The notes beneath the pieces are model-generated. The model did not search any database, was not told the origin of the DNA, and saw nothing but the letters and a program-made list of their open reading frames with translations. A stretch of 64,000 bases of DNA. Origin: Apostichopus japonicus. Its lineage: Eukaryota; Echinodermata; Holothuroidea; Aspidochirotida; Stichopodidae. The stretch lies in the NCBI RefSeq assembly GCF_037975245.1, contig NC_092567.1, positions 167,501 through 231,500 of the forward strand, given 5' to 3'. The first letter of the stretch is position 1. Every line of letters begins with the position of its first letter. A program made the translations under genes and the position numbers. Below, piece by piece: positions 13,501-25,500 of this stretch.

Positions 13501-16500
13501 ATTGATTAATCTAGTATGGCATAGGGAATATAACCAGAATGAAAACATTTCATGGTTCCTTGCTGCTGCTCAATGATTAATCTAGTATGGCAGGGAATAT
13601 AACCAGAATGAAAACATTTCATGGTTCCTTGCTGCTGCTCATTGATTAATCTAGTATGGCATAGGGAATATAACCAGAATGAAAACATGGTTCCTTGCTG
13701 CTGCTCAATGATTAATCTAGTATGGCAGGGAATATAACCAGAATGAAAACATTTCATGGTTCCTTGCTGCTGCTCATTGATTAATCTAGTATGGCATAGG
13801 GAATATAACCAGAATGAAAACATTTCATGGTTCCTTGCTGCTGCTCATTGATTAATCTAGTATGGCATAGGGAATATAACCAGAATGAAAACATGGTTCC
13901 TTGCTGCTGCTCATTGATTAATCTAGTATGGCATAGGGAATATAACCAGAATGAAAACATGGTTCCTTGCTGCTGCTCATTGATTAATCTAGTATGGCAG
14001 GAAATATAACCAGAATGAAAACATTTTATGGTTCCTTGCTGCTGCTCATTGATTAATCTAGTATGGCATAGGATATATAACCAGAATGAAAACATTTCAT
14101 GGTTCCTTGCTGCTGCTGCTCATTGATTAATCTAGTATGGCAGGGAATATAACCAGAATGAAAACATGGTTCCTTGCTGCTGCTCATTGATTAATCTAGT
14201 ATGGCAGGGAATATAACCAGAATGAAAACATTTCATGGTTCCTTGCTGCTGCTCATTGATTAATCTAGTATGGCAGGGAATATAACCAGAATGAAAACAT
14301 TTCATGGTTCCTTGCTGCTGCTCATTGATTAATCTAGTATGGCATAGGGAATATAACCAGAATGAAAACATTTCATGGTTCCTTGCTGCTGCTGCTCATT
14401 GATTAATCTAGTATGGCATAGGGAATTTAACCAGAATGAAAACATGGTTCCTTGCTGCTGCTCATTGATTAATCTAGTATGGCATAGGGAATATAACCAG
14501 AATGAAAACATGGTTCCTTGCTGCTGCTCATTGATTAATCTAGTATGGCAGGGAATATAACCAGAATGAAAACATTTTATGGTTCCTTGCTGCTGCTCAT
14601 TGATTAATCTAGTATGGCATAGGATATATAACCAGAATGAAAACATTTCATGGTTCCTTGCTGCTGCTGCTCATTGATTAATCTAGTATGGCAGGGAATA
14701 TAACCAGAATGAAAACATGGTTCCTTGCTGCTGCTCATTGATTAATCTAGTATGGCAGGGAATATAACCAGAATGAAAACATTTCATGGTTCCTTGCTGC
14801 TGCTCATTGATTAATCTAGTATGGCAGGGAATATAACCAGAATGAAAACATTTCATGGTTCCTTGCTGCTGCTCATTGATTAATCTAGTATGGCATAGGG
14901 ATTATAACCAGAATGAAAACATTTCATGGTTCCTTGCTGCTGCTGCTCATTGATTAATCTAGTATGGCATAGGGAATTTAACCAGAATGAAAACATGGTT
15001 CCTTGCTGCTGCTCATTGATTAATCTAGTATGGCATAGGGAATATAACCAGAATGAAAACATGGTTCCTTGCTGCTGCTCATTGATTAATCTAGTATGGC
15101 AGGGAATATAACCAGAATGAAAACATTTCATGGTTCCTTGCTGCTGCTGATTGATTAATCTAGTATGGCATAGGATATATAACCAGAATGAAAACATTTC
15201 ATGGTTTCCTTGCTGCTGCTCATTGATTAATCTAGTATGGCATAGGGAATATAACCAGAATGAAAACATTTCATGGTTCCTTGCTGCTGCTCATTGATTA
15301 ATCTAGTATGGCAGGGAATATAACCAGAATGAAAACATTTCATGGTTCCTTGCTGCTGCTGCTCATTGATTAATCTAGTATGGCAGGGAATATAACCAGA
15401 ATGAAAACATTTCATGGTTCCTTGCTGCTGCTCAATGATTAATCTAGTATGGCATAGGGAATATAACCAGAATGAAAACATTTCATGGTTCCTTGCTGCT
15501 GCTCATTGATTAATCTAGTATGGCATAGGATATATAACCAGAATGAAAACATTTCATGGTTCCTTGCTGCTGCTCAATGATTAATCTAGTATGGCATAGG
15601 ATATATAACCAGAATGAAAACATTTCATTGCTGCTGCTCATTGATTAATCTAGTATGGAAGGGAATATAACCAGAATGAAAACATTTCATGGTTCCTTGC
15701 TGCTGCTGCTCATTGATTAATCTAGTATGGCAGGGAATATAACCAGAATGAAAACATGGTTCCTTGCTGCTGCTCATTGATTAATCTAGTATGGCAGGGA
15801 ATATAACCAGAATGAAAACATTTCATGGTTCCTTGCTGCTGCTCATTGATTAATCTAGTATGGCAGGGAATATAACCAGAATGAAAACATTTCATGGTTC
15901 CTTGCTGCTGCTCATTGATTAATCTAGTATGGCATAGGGAATATAACCAGAATGAAAACATTTCATGGTTCCTTGCTGCTGCTGCTCATTGATTAATCTA
16001 GTATGGCATAGGGAATTTAACCAGAATGAAAACATGGTTCCTTGCTGCTGCTCATTGATTAATCTAGTATGGCATAGGGAATATAACCAGAATGAAAACA
16101 TGGTTCCTTGCTGCTGCTCATTGATTAATCTAGTATGGCAGGGAATATAACCAGAATGAAAACATTTCATGGTTCCTTGCTGCTGCTGATTGATTAATCT
16201 AGTATGGCATAGGATATATAACCAGAATGAAAACATTTCATGGTTTCCTTGCTGCTGCTCATTGATTAATCTAGTATGGCATAGGGAATATAACCAGAAT
16301 GAAAACATTTCATGGTTCCTTGCTGCTGCTCATTGATTAATCTAGTATGGCAGGGAATATAACCAGAATGAAAACATTTCATGGTTCCTTGCTGCTGCTG
16401 CTCATTGATTAATCTAGTATGGCAGGGAATATAACCAGAATGAAAACATTTCATGGTTCCTTGCTGCTGCTCAATGATTAATCTAGTATGGCATAGGGAA

Positions 16501-19500
16501 TATAACCAGAATGAAAACATTTCATGGTTCCTTGCTGCTGCTCATTGATTAATCTAGTATGGCATAGGATATATAACCAGAATGAAAACATTTCATAGTT
16601 CCTTGCTGCTGCTCAATGATTAATCTAGTATGGCATAGGATATATAACCAGAATGAAAACATTTCATTGCTGCTGCTCATTGATTAATCTAGTATGGAAG
16701 GGAATATAACCAGAATGAAAACATTTCATGGTTCCTTGCTGCTGCTGCTCATTGATTAATCTAGTATGGCAGGGAATATAACCAGAATGAAAACATTTCA
16801 TGGTTCCTTGCTGCTGCTCAATGATTAATCTAGTATGGCATAGGATATATAACCAGAATGAAAACATGGTTCCTTGCTGCTGCTCATTGATTAATCTAGT
16901 ATGGCATAGGGAATATAACCAGAATGAAAACATTTCATGGTTCCTTGCTGCTGCTCATTGATTAATCTAGTATGGCATAGGATATATAACCAGAATGAAA
17001 ACATTTCATGGTTCCTTGCTGCTGCTCATTGATTAATCTAGTATGGCATAGGATATATAACCAGAATGAAAACATTTCATGGTTCCTTGCTGTTGCTCAT
17101 TGATTAATCTAGTATGACAGGGAATATAACCAGAATGAAAACATTTCATGGTTCCTTGCTGCTGCTCATTGATTAATCTAGTATGGCAGGGAATATAACC
17201 AGAATGAAAACATGGTTCCTTGCTGCTGCTCATTGATTAATCTAGTATGGCATAGGGAATATAACCAGAATGAAAACATGGTTCCTTGCTGCTGCTCAAT
17301 GATTAATCTAGTATGGCATAGGGAATATAACCAGAATGAAAACATGGTTCCTGACTGCTGCTCATTGATTAATCTAGTATGGCATAGGGAATATAACCAG
17401 AATGAAAACATGGTTTCTGACTGCTGCTCATTGATTAATCTAGTATGGCATAGGGAATATAACCAGAATGAAAGCATGGTTCCTTACTGCTGCTCATTGA
17501 TTAATCTAGTATGGTACAACAAGCTATGCTTGATTCCTTTACATACATGGTTTGGTTAATGATATCAGAAGCTAAAAACTTGCATTGGTGTAAATATGGC
17601 TACCATTGTAGTATTGGAACAGCACTATTGTGACATCAGTGTGAACTATAGGTTACTGGTTCATGCATAGCTCATGGAGAGAGTTGCTGTATTTCACATC
17701 AGTGTGAACTATAGGTTACTGGTTCATGCATAGCTCATGGAGAGAGCTGCTTAGCACTATTGTGACCTTAGTGTGAACTATAGGTTATTATACAACACCT
17801 AATTATATTCCGGCCATTTGATTGGTCAATTGCTCGTCGATTGCATGCAAAATCCGCTCTATTGCACGCTATGATCATAGAACCATGCGTTATGCTTTTT
17901 TGATAGCACTTTTTCAATGGTAAGAGAGCAGAGAAACCTGTCTGTTCAAAACAATCTGTTGCATGAGTGCATTTTACATCCAATTATATCCAAATTTGAA
18001 GGTGTTGTATAAAACAAATAATGAATGGTTTTCCATTCGTGCAATAGTGCAAATATTCCATTCGTTGAAAGATGTAATTTGTTCCATTCAACTCGGCTGC
18101 GCCTCGTTGAATGGAACATTCCATCTTTCAACTCATGAAATATTTGCACTATTGCACTCATAACCATTCATTATTTGTATACTGGTTCATGCATATCTCA
18201 TGGAGAGAGTTGCTTAGCACTATTGTGACATCAGTGTGAACTATAGGTTACTGGTTCATGCATGGCTCATGGAGAGAGTTGCTTAGCACTATTGTGACAT
18301 CAGTGTGAACTATAGGTTACTGGTTCATGCATAGCTCATGGAGAGAGTTGCTTCAAAACACAACCAGTTGCTTCTTACTTTGATCTAGATCTACGATGCG
18401 GGCTTTGTTTCCTTTCCCTGCTGATGCTACGATCTCTACTCCTGCTGCGATCTCTACTGTCACTTCTGTGTCTAGTTCGATCCCTGCTGCGACTTCGACT
18501 CCTGCTACGGCTGTATCTGAAAGTAGACCGTGGTGTAAATGTCTTTATTTGTTTCTGCAGTTGAAACATTTCTAAATCAATTGCATCATGAGTAGTAACA
18601 GTGTTACAAAAGCTATTGTACACAGAGAAGAGAAAATATATAGTAAAGAGAAAATAACAATTAAAACAGAAGGAGAAGAGGAGCAGAAAATATCTGCGGT
18701 GAATTCATGGGAAATGTACAGGGAAATGAGTGGTTTGTACACTGTTATCAACATCAACTAGAATTCATGGGAAATGTACAGGGAAATGAGTGGGTTGTAC
18801 ACTGTTATCAACATCAACTAGAATTCATGGGAAATGTACAGGGAAATGAGTGGGTTGTACACTGTTATCAACATCAACTAGAATTCATGGGAAATGTACA
18901 GGGAAATGAGTGGTTTGTACACTGTTATCAACATCAACTAGAATTCATGGGAAATGTACAGGGAAATGAGTGGGTTGTACACTGTTATCAACATCAACTA
19001 GAATTCATGGGAAATGTACAGGGAAATGAGTGGGTTGTACACTGTTATCAACATCAACTAGAATTCATGGGAAATGTACAGGGAAATGAGTGGTTTGTAC
19101 ACAGATTATGACGTTTCATTATCAACAGAGTCACTGATATTTAACATAAGCATTCTTAAAAGAAGTGTAGACAATGCTGAGTTGAGTATGTTGATGGTCT
19201 TGATTAGATTGTGCCTACTCTTTGTCAAGGAACAAAATACATTTTTATAGAAGCAAGTATGAGTTCTGCAACTATGTGTAACACTGAAACCCCATACTTC
19301 TCATTTGAAGACTGATTCTGTGTAACATTTATCTTCTAATGGTAATGCATTTCAAAAGGATGTCCCCTCTCAGGTTCTCCTTACCTTTCACATCTTGACA
19401 TCCACCTTCCCCACTCACCCTCAAATTTCTACATAAAATCCTGTCCACAGGCAAATCCAAGTTGGCAGTGAAAACTTATTCCTTGCCGCAGTGCTCGATA

Positions 19501-22500
19501 TTTAGAATAGTGAAATAATTCATCAACACAAATGTAAATGCTCACCTTCTTCTTGACCTGTGAAAAGAAAAATGATGAAAAAACAAAGAAATGTTTAATT
19601 TAAATAAGGATATTCCATAGTCAGTTCATCTTAAAGTTGCATTATTATGGCTAAGCCATGTAATATACAAAAACTGCATACTCCTCAATCTAACTCTCTG
19701 ATACTGTGGTTACAATTTAGATATTCCTACATCTAAAAGGGGGGGGGGGGGGTGGGTGACTTTAGGCAGAATTGAGTATTTATATGTAATAACTGTCCAA
19801 AAAAGTGAGGCAATAAAACTCTTCCGTTTTCCTGTTTAGTTTTGTGTTGCATCTAAGGGACTGACCTAATAGTTTGTGTTAGACTTTGTAGTCCAGTCAC
19901 TGTAATTGATGAGCCTCAGATGCATGAAGAGTTTTGTCTTCAATATCAATACAACCTGGCCTGCTCAGTGTTTCTAACAGTCTACAGCATATCAACATTA
20001 ATATTGTGCCTAAAATCATTCCTTAATGTAAACATCGTTTCTTATAATGCTGGATATTTGGTGTCTTACAAATGTTATGAAATGTTTCAGTATTCCATCT
20101 GTAAATAATGTATTACTTTATCATTCTTATTGCAACTTTGTTGGAATTATAAGAAGAAACCAGATGTTTTAAGGTATCTTTAAATATATTTATAGTTAGT
20201 ATCGTCCAACATTATGAAGACAATTAAAAGCAAATGCCAAGTTAGGTAACACTATTGTACACCTGCTGTTTCATATTTCACCCTCTTTGTATTTATGCTT
20301 CACTTGAAAAATACAGTTACATTAAGGAAAATACAGTTACATTAAGGAAAGTACTGTTACATTGTGGAAAATACTGTTACATTATGGAAAATACTGTTTC
20401 ATGAAGGAAAATGCTGTTACATTAAGGAAAATACTGTTACATTAAGGAAGGACCATTACACCAAGGCATGTATTGTTACACCAAGGAAAGTACTCCATAA
20501 AGCACTACTTTACCAGGATATTAATTTAATATAATTATGCAGAAAGAGTAATTATTTGCTTGACCAAGTGACAGGCATTTTCATAATTTTTAGATTAAAT
20601 CCTGTTTGGATTGAACACTATTGTTGCCAAATTAAATGTTAAAGTGAGTAAGATGTGTCAACCTAGGTTGGAGTGACTTATAAAGCAAAGTCAATGGCTG
20701 AATGCTCAGTTCAAAATGCTTTGTAAGATTTCTGTACTTTCTTGCTGAGAGAACTTATAAAGTTGTACTAAATTTGAGCTCAATGCCAGCAACTCACCTA
20801 TCACCACCACGCCAGCCACCACGACTCCCACCTCCTCCTACAGAAAAAAATCATGATCAAAGAAAACATTTTGAAACACACCAGAAAAGTAGCTTACATA
20901 ATGAAACAACAACCAAATTCCTCACCAAGGAGAGTGAAGTAATGCTAATGAGAGGGGCACAACAAGGGAGCCTTAATAGGAAATATTGACATACTGTAAT
21001 GTACCAAGAGGAAGAGAGATAAATGTAATAACTGGGACAAATCAGTGTTAAACATCATAACTAGCCTTAATAGTAAATATTGACATAATGTACCACAGGA
21101 AGAGAGATAAATGTTATAACTGGGACAAATCAGTGTTAAACATCATAACTAGCCTTAATAGCAAATATTGACATAATGTACCACAGGAAGAGAGATAAAT
21201 GTTATAACTGGGACAAATCAGTGTTAAACATCATAACTATTGTCTCTTGCTTTACAGTTTGCCAAAGTCTGTTCTCTACCTGGGAGTCTTGTTAATATGA
21301 CATGGTTTATTGCTTTCATGCAACAAAGAAAATTCCTTGGATGCATTTCAAAGTTCATTAATCCATATACTTTCATACATAGTTTAATATTTATCATGAA
21401 AAGCACCATGCTGCAAAGTATCTATAATATTTAGCCTGTTAGCTGTGATTAATCAAGAATATTACAAACTTTAAGTACAGTTATAATTAACATTCTTACG
21501 AGATCTTCCTCCAAAGCGACGGGCTTCCTCGCAATCTCTGGCAAAGTGACCAGGTTGATGGCAATTATAGCACTCATCCTCCCCTTGCTGAAAGCAAACA
21601 CAAGAAAATGAGCAAATCATGTCCTAGGGATATTCTATAGATTGAATGAGCAAATCATGTCCTAGGGATATTCTATAGATTAAATGAGCAAATCATGTCC
21701 TAGGGATATTCTATAGATTGAATGAGCAAATCATGTCCTAGGGATATTCTATAGATTGAATGAGCAAATCATGTCCTAAGGATATTCTATAGATTGAATG
21801 AGCAAATCATGTCCTAGGGATATTCTATAGATTGAATGAGCAAATCATGTCCTAAGGATATTCTATAGATTGAATGAGCAAATCATGAGTACTTGTTGTG
21901 ATCTTGCACTAACACTTGTATTCTAGCATTTGTCCCTGTTCTCGTTCTGGCCTATCGGTGTTTGTTCTCATACTCAGTGCATTTGAAAATTTATCTACTA
22001 GAGCCTTGTTCTAGTACTCATAATTTGGTAATTCTACTTGTACCTATGCTGTTATACTTATACCACACATCTGCTGAGAGGTATGTAATTCTACTTGTAC
22101 CTATGCTGTTATACTTATACCACACATCTGCTGAGAGGTATGTAATTCTACTTGTACCTATGCTGTTTTACTTATACCACACATCTGCTGAGAGGTATGT
22201 AATTCTACTTGTACCTATGCTGTTATACTTATACCACACATCTGCTGAGAGGTATGTAATTCTACTTGTACCTACGCTGTTATACTTATACCACACATCT
22301 GCTGAGAGGTATGTAATTCTACTTGTACCTACGCTGTTATACTTATACCACACATCTGCTGAGAGGTATGTAATTCTACTTGTACCTACGCTGTTATACT
22401 TATACCACACATCTGCTGAGAGGTATGTAATTCTACTTGTACCTACGCTGTTATACTTATACCACACATCTGCTGAGAGGTATGTAATTCTACTTGTACC

Positions 22501-25500
22501 TACGCTGTTATACTTATACCACACATCTGCTGAGAGGTATGTAATTCTACTTGTACCTATGCTGTTATACTTATGCCACACATCTGCTGAGAGGTATGTA
22601 ATTCTACTTGTACCTATGCTGTTATACTTATGCCACACATCTGCTGAGAGGTATGTATTTCTACTTGTACCTATGCTGTTATACTTATACCACACATCTG
22701 CTGAGAGGTATGTATTTCTACTTGTACCTATGCTGTTATACTTATACCACACATCTGCTGAGAGGTATGTAATTCTACTTGTACCTATGCTGTTATACTT
22801 ATACCACACATCTGCTGAGAGGTATGTATTTCTACTTGTACCTATGCTGTTATACTTATGCCACACATCTGCTGAGAGGTATGTAATTCTACTTGTACCT
22901 ATGCTGTTATACTTATGCCACACATCTGCTGAGAGGTATGTATTTCTACTTGTACCTATGCTGTTATACTTATGCCACACATCTGCTGAGAGGTATGTAA
23001 TTCTACTTGTACCTATGCTGTTTTACTTATGCCACACATCTGCTGAGAGGTATGTAATTCTACTTGTACCTATGCTGTTATACTTATGCCACACATCTGC
23101 TGAGAGGTATGTAATTCTACTTGTACCTATGCTGTTATACTTATGCCACACATCTGCTGAGAGGTATGTATTTCTACTTGTACCTATGCTGTTATACTTA
23201 TGCCACACATCTGCTGAGAGGTATGTAATTCTACTTGTACCTATGCTGTTATACTTATACCACACATCTGCTGAGAGGTATGTATTTCTACTTGTACCTA
23301 TGCTGTTATACTTATGCCACACATCTGCTGAGAGGTATGTAATTCTACTTGTACCTATGCTGTTTTACTTATGCCACACATCTGCTGAGAGGTATGTAAT
23401 TCTACTTGTACCTATGCTGTTATACTTATGCCACACATCTGCTGAGAGGTATGTAATTCTACTTGTACCTACGCTGTTATACTTATGCCACACATCTGCT
23501 GAGAGGTATGTAATTCTACTTGTACCTACGCTGTTATACTTATACCACACATCTGCTGAGAGGTATGTAATTCTACTTGTACCTACGCTGTTATACTTAT
23601 ACCACACATCTGCTGGGAGGTATGTAATTCTACTTGTACCTACGCTGTTATACTTATACCACACATCTGCTGAGAGGTATGTAATTCTACTTGTACCTAT
23701 GCTGTTATACTTATACCACACATCTGCTGAGAGGTATGTAATTCTACTTGTACCTATGCTGTTATACTTATACCACACATCTGCTGAGAGGTATGTAATT
23801 CTACTTGTACCTATGCTGTTATACTTATACCACACATCTGCTGAGAGGTATGTATTTCTACTTGTACCTATGCTGTTATACTTATGCCACACATCTGCTG
23901 AGAGGTATGTATTTCTACTTGTACCTATGCTGTTATACTTATGCCACACATCTGCTGAGAGGTATGTAATTCTACTTGTACCTATGCTGTTATACTTATA
24001 CCACACATCTGCTGAGAGGTATGTAATTCTACTTGTACCTATGCTGTTATACTTATGCCACACATCTGCTGAGAGGTATGTAATTCTACTTGTACCTATG
24101 CTGTTATACTTACACCACACATCTGCTGAGAGGTATGTAATTCTACTTGTACCTATGCTGTTATACTTATACCACACATCTGCTGAGAGGTATGTAATTC
24201 TACTTGTACCTATGCTGTTATACTTATACCACACATCTGCTGAGAGGTACAGTATGTATTTCTACTTGTACCTATGCTGTTATACTTATACCACACATCT
24301 GCTGAGAGGTATGTAATTCTACTTGTACCTATGCTGTTATACTTATACCACACATCTGCTGAGAGGTATGTAATTCTACTTGTACCTATGCTGTTATACT
24401 TATGCCACACATCTGCTGAGAGGTATGTAATTCTACTTGTACCTATGCTGTTATACTTATACCACACATCTGCTGAGAGGTATGTAATTCTACTTGTACC
24501 TATGCTGTTATACTTATACCACACATCTGCTGAGAGGTATGTAATTCTACTTGTACCTATGCTGTTATACTTATACCGCACATCTGCTGAGAGGTACAGT
24601 ATGTATTTCTACTTGTACCTATGCTGTTATACTTATACCACACATCTGCTGAGAGGTATGTAATTCTACTTGTACCTATGCTGTTATACTTATACCACAC
24701 ATCTGCTGAGAGGTATGTAATTCTACTTGTACCTATGCTGTTATACTTATACCACACATCTGCTGAGAGGTATGTAATTCTACTTGTACCTATGCTGTTA
24801 TACTTATGCCACACATCTGCTGAGAGGTATGTATTTCTACTTGTACCTATGCTGCTATACTTATATCACACATCTGCTGAGAGGTATGTAATTCTACTTG
24901 TACCTATGCTGTTATACTTATATCACACATCTGCTGAGAGGTATGTATTTCTACTTGTACCTATGCTGTTATACTTATACCACACATCTGCTGAGAGGTA
25001 TGTAATTCTACTTGTACCTATGCTGTTATACTTATACCATACATCTGCTGAGAGGTACAGTATGTAATTCTACTTGTACCTATGCTGTTATACTTATGCC
25101 ACACATCTGCTGAGAGGTATGTAATTCTACTTGTACCTATGCTGTTATACTTATGCCACACATCTGCTGAGAGGTACAGTATGTAATTCTACTTGTACCT
25201 ATGCTGTTATACTTATGCCACACATCTGCTGAGAGGTATGTAATTCTACTTGTACCTATGCTGTTATACTTATACCACACATCTGCTGAGAGGTACAGTA
25301 TGTAATTCTACTTGTACCTATGCTGTTATACTTATACCACACATCTGCTGAGAGGTATGTATTTCTACTTGTACCTATGCTGTTATACTTATACCACACA
25401 TCTGCTGAGAGGTATGTAATTCTACTTGTACCTATGCTGTTATACTTATACCACACATCTGCTGAGAGGTATGTAATTCTACTTGTACCTATGCTGTTAT

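Larger units (their letters stand above)
10577..18378 (-). other. SR gene intron 7 (7.8 kb)
   Basis: The donor is AA|GTAAGA and the acceptor is AAAG. About 88 % of the intron is one minisatellite (10637-17514). It also holds a shorter 69-bp array that carries a foldback insertion (17620-18353). Nothing else is recognisable. Confidence 0.85.

Noticed and set aside
10637-17514. Array considered as a CRISPR-like repeat
   Set aside because: Units are contiguous with no unique spacers, the genome is eukaryotic, and variation is minisatellite-type. The same applies to the other arrays.
10638-17559. Dozens of 60-130-codon open frames with CFHSGYIP/MVPCCCS repeats on both strands
   Set aside because: These are translations of the ~70-bp minisatellite. 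Frames break whenever a unit has the 2-bp or 5-bp indel, with no selection for an intact frame.
18707-19111. 134-codon frame of MGNVQGNEW repeats
   Set aside because: It arises from the 60-bp array in SR intron 6. It has no start context and no splice support.
21962-24316. 784-codon open frame on plus, with long open frames opposite it on minus
   Set aside because: It is created by a 57-bp tandem repeat whose period is a multiple of three and whose unit lacks stops. Both strands are open in the same region, and it lies inside an SR-gene intron, so it is not a repeat protein gene.
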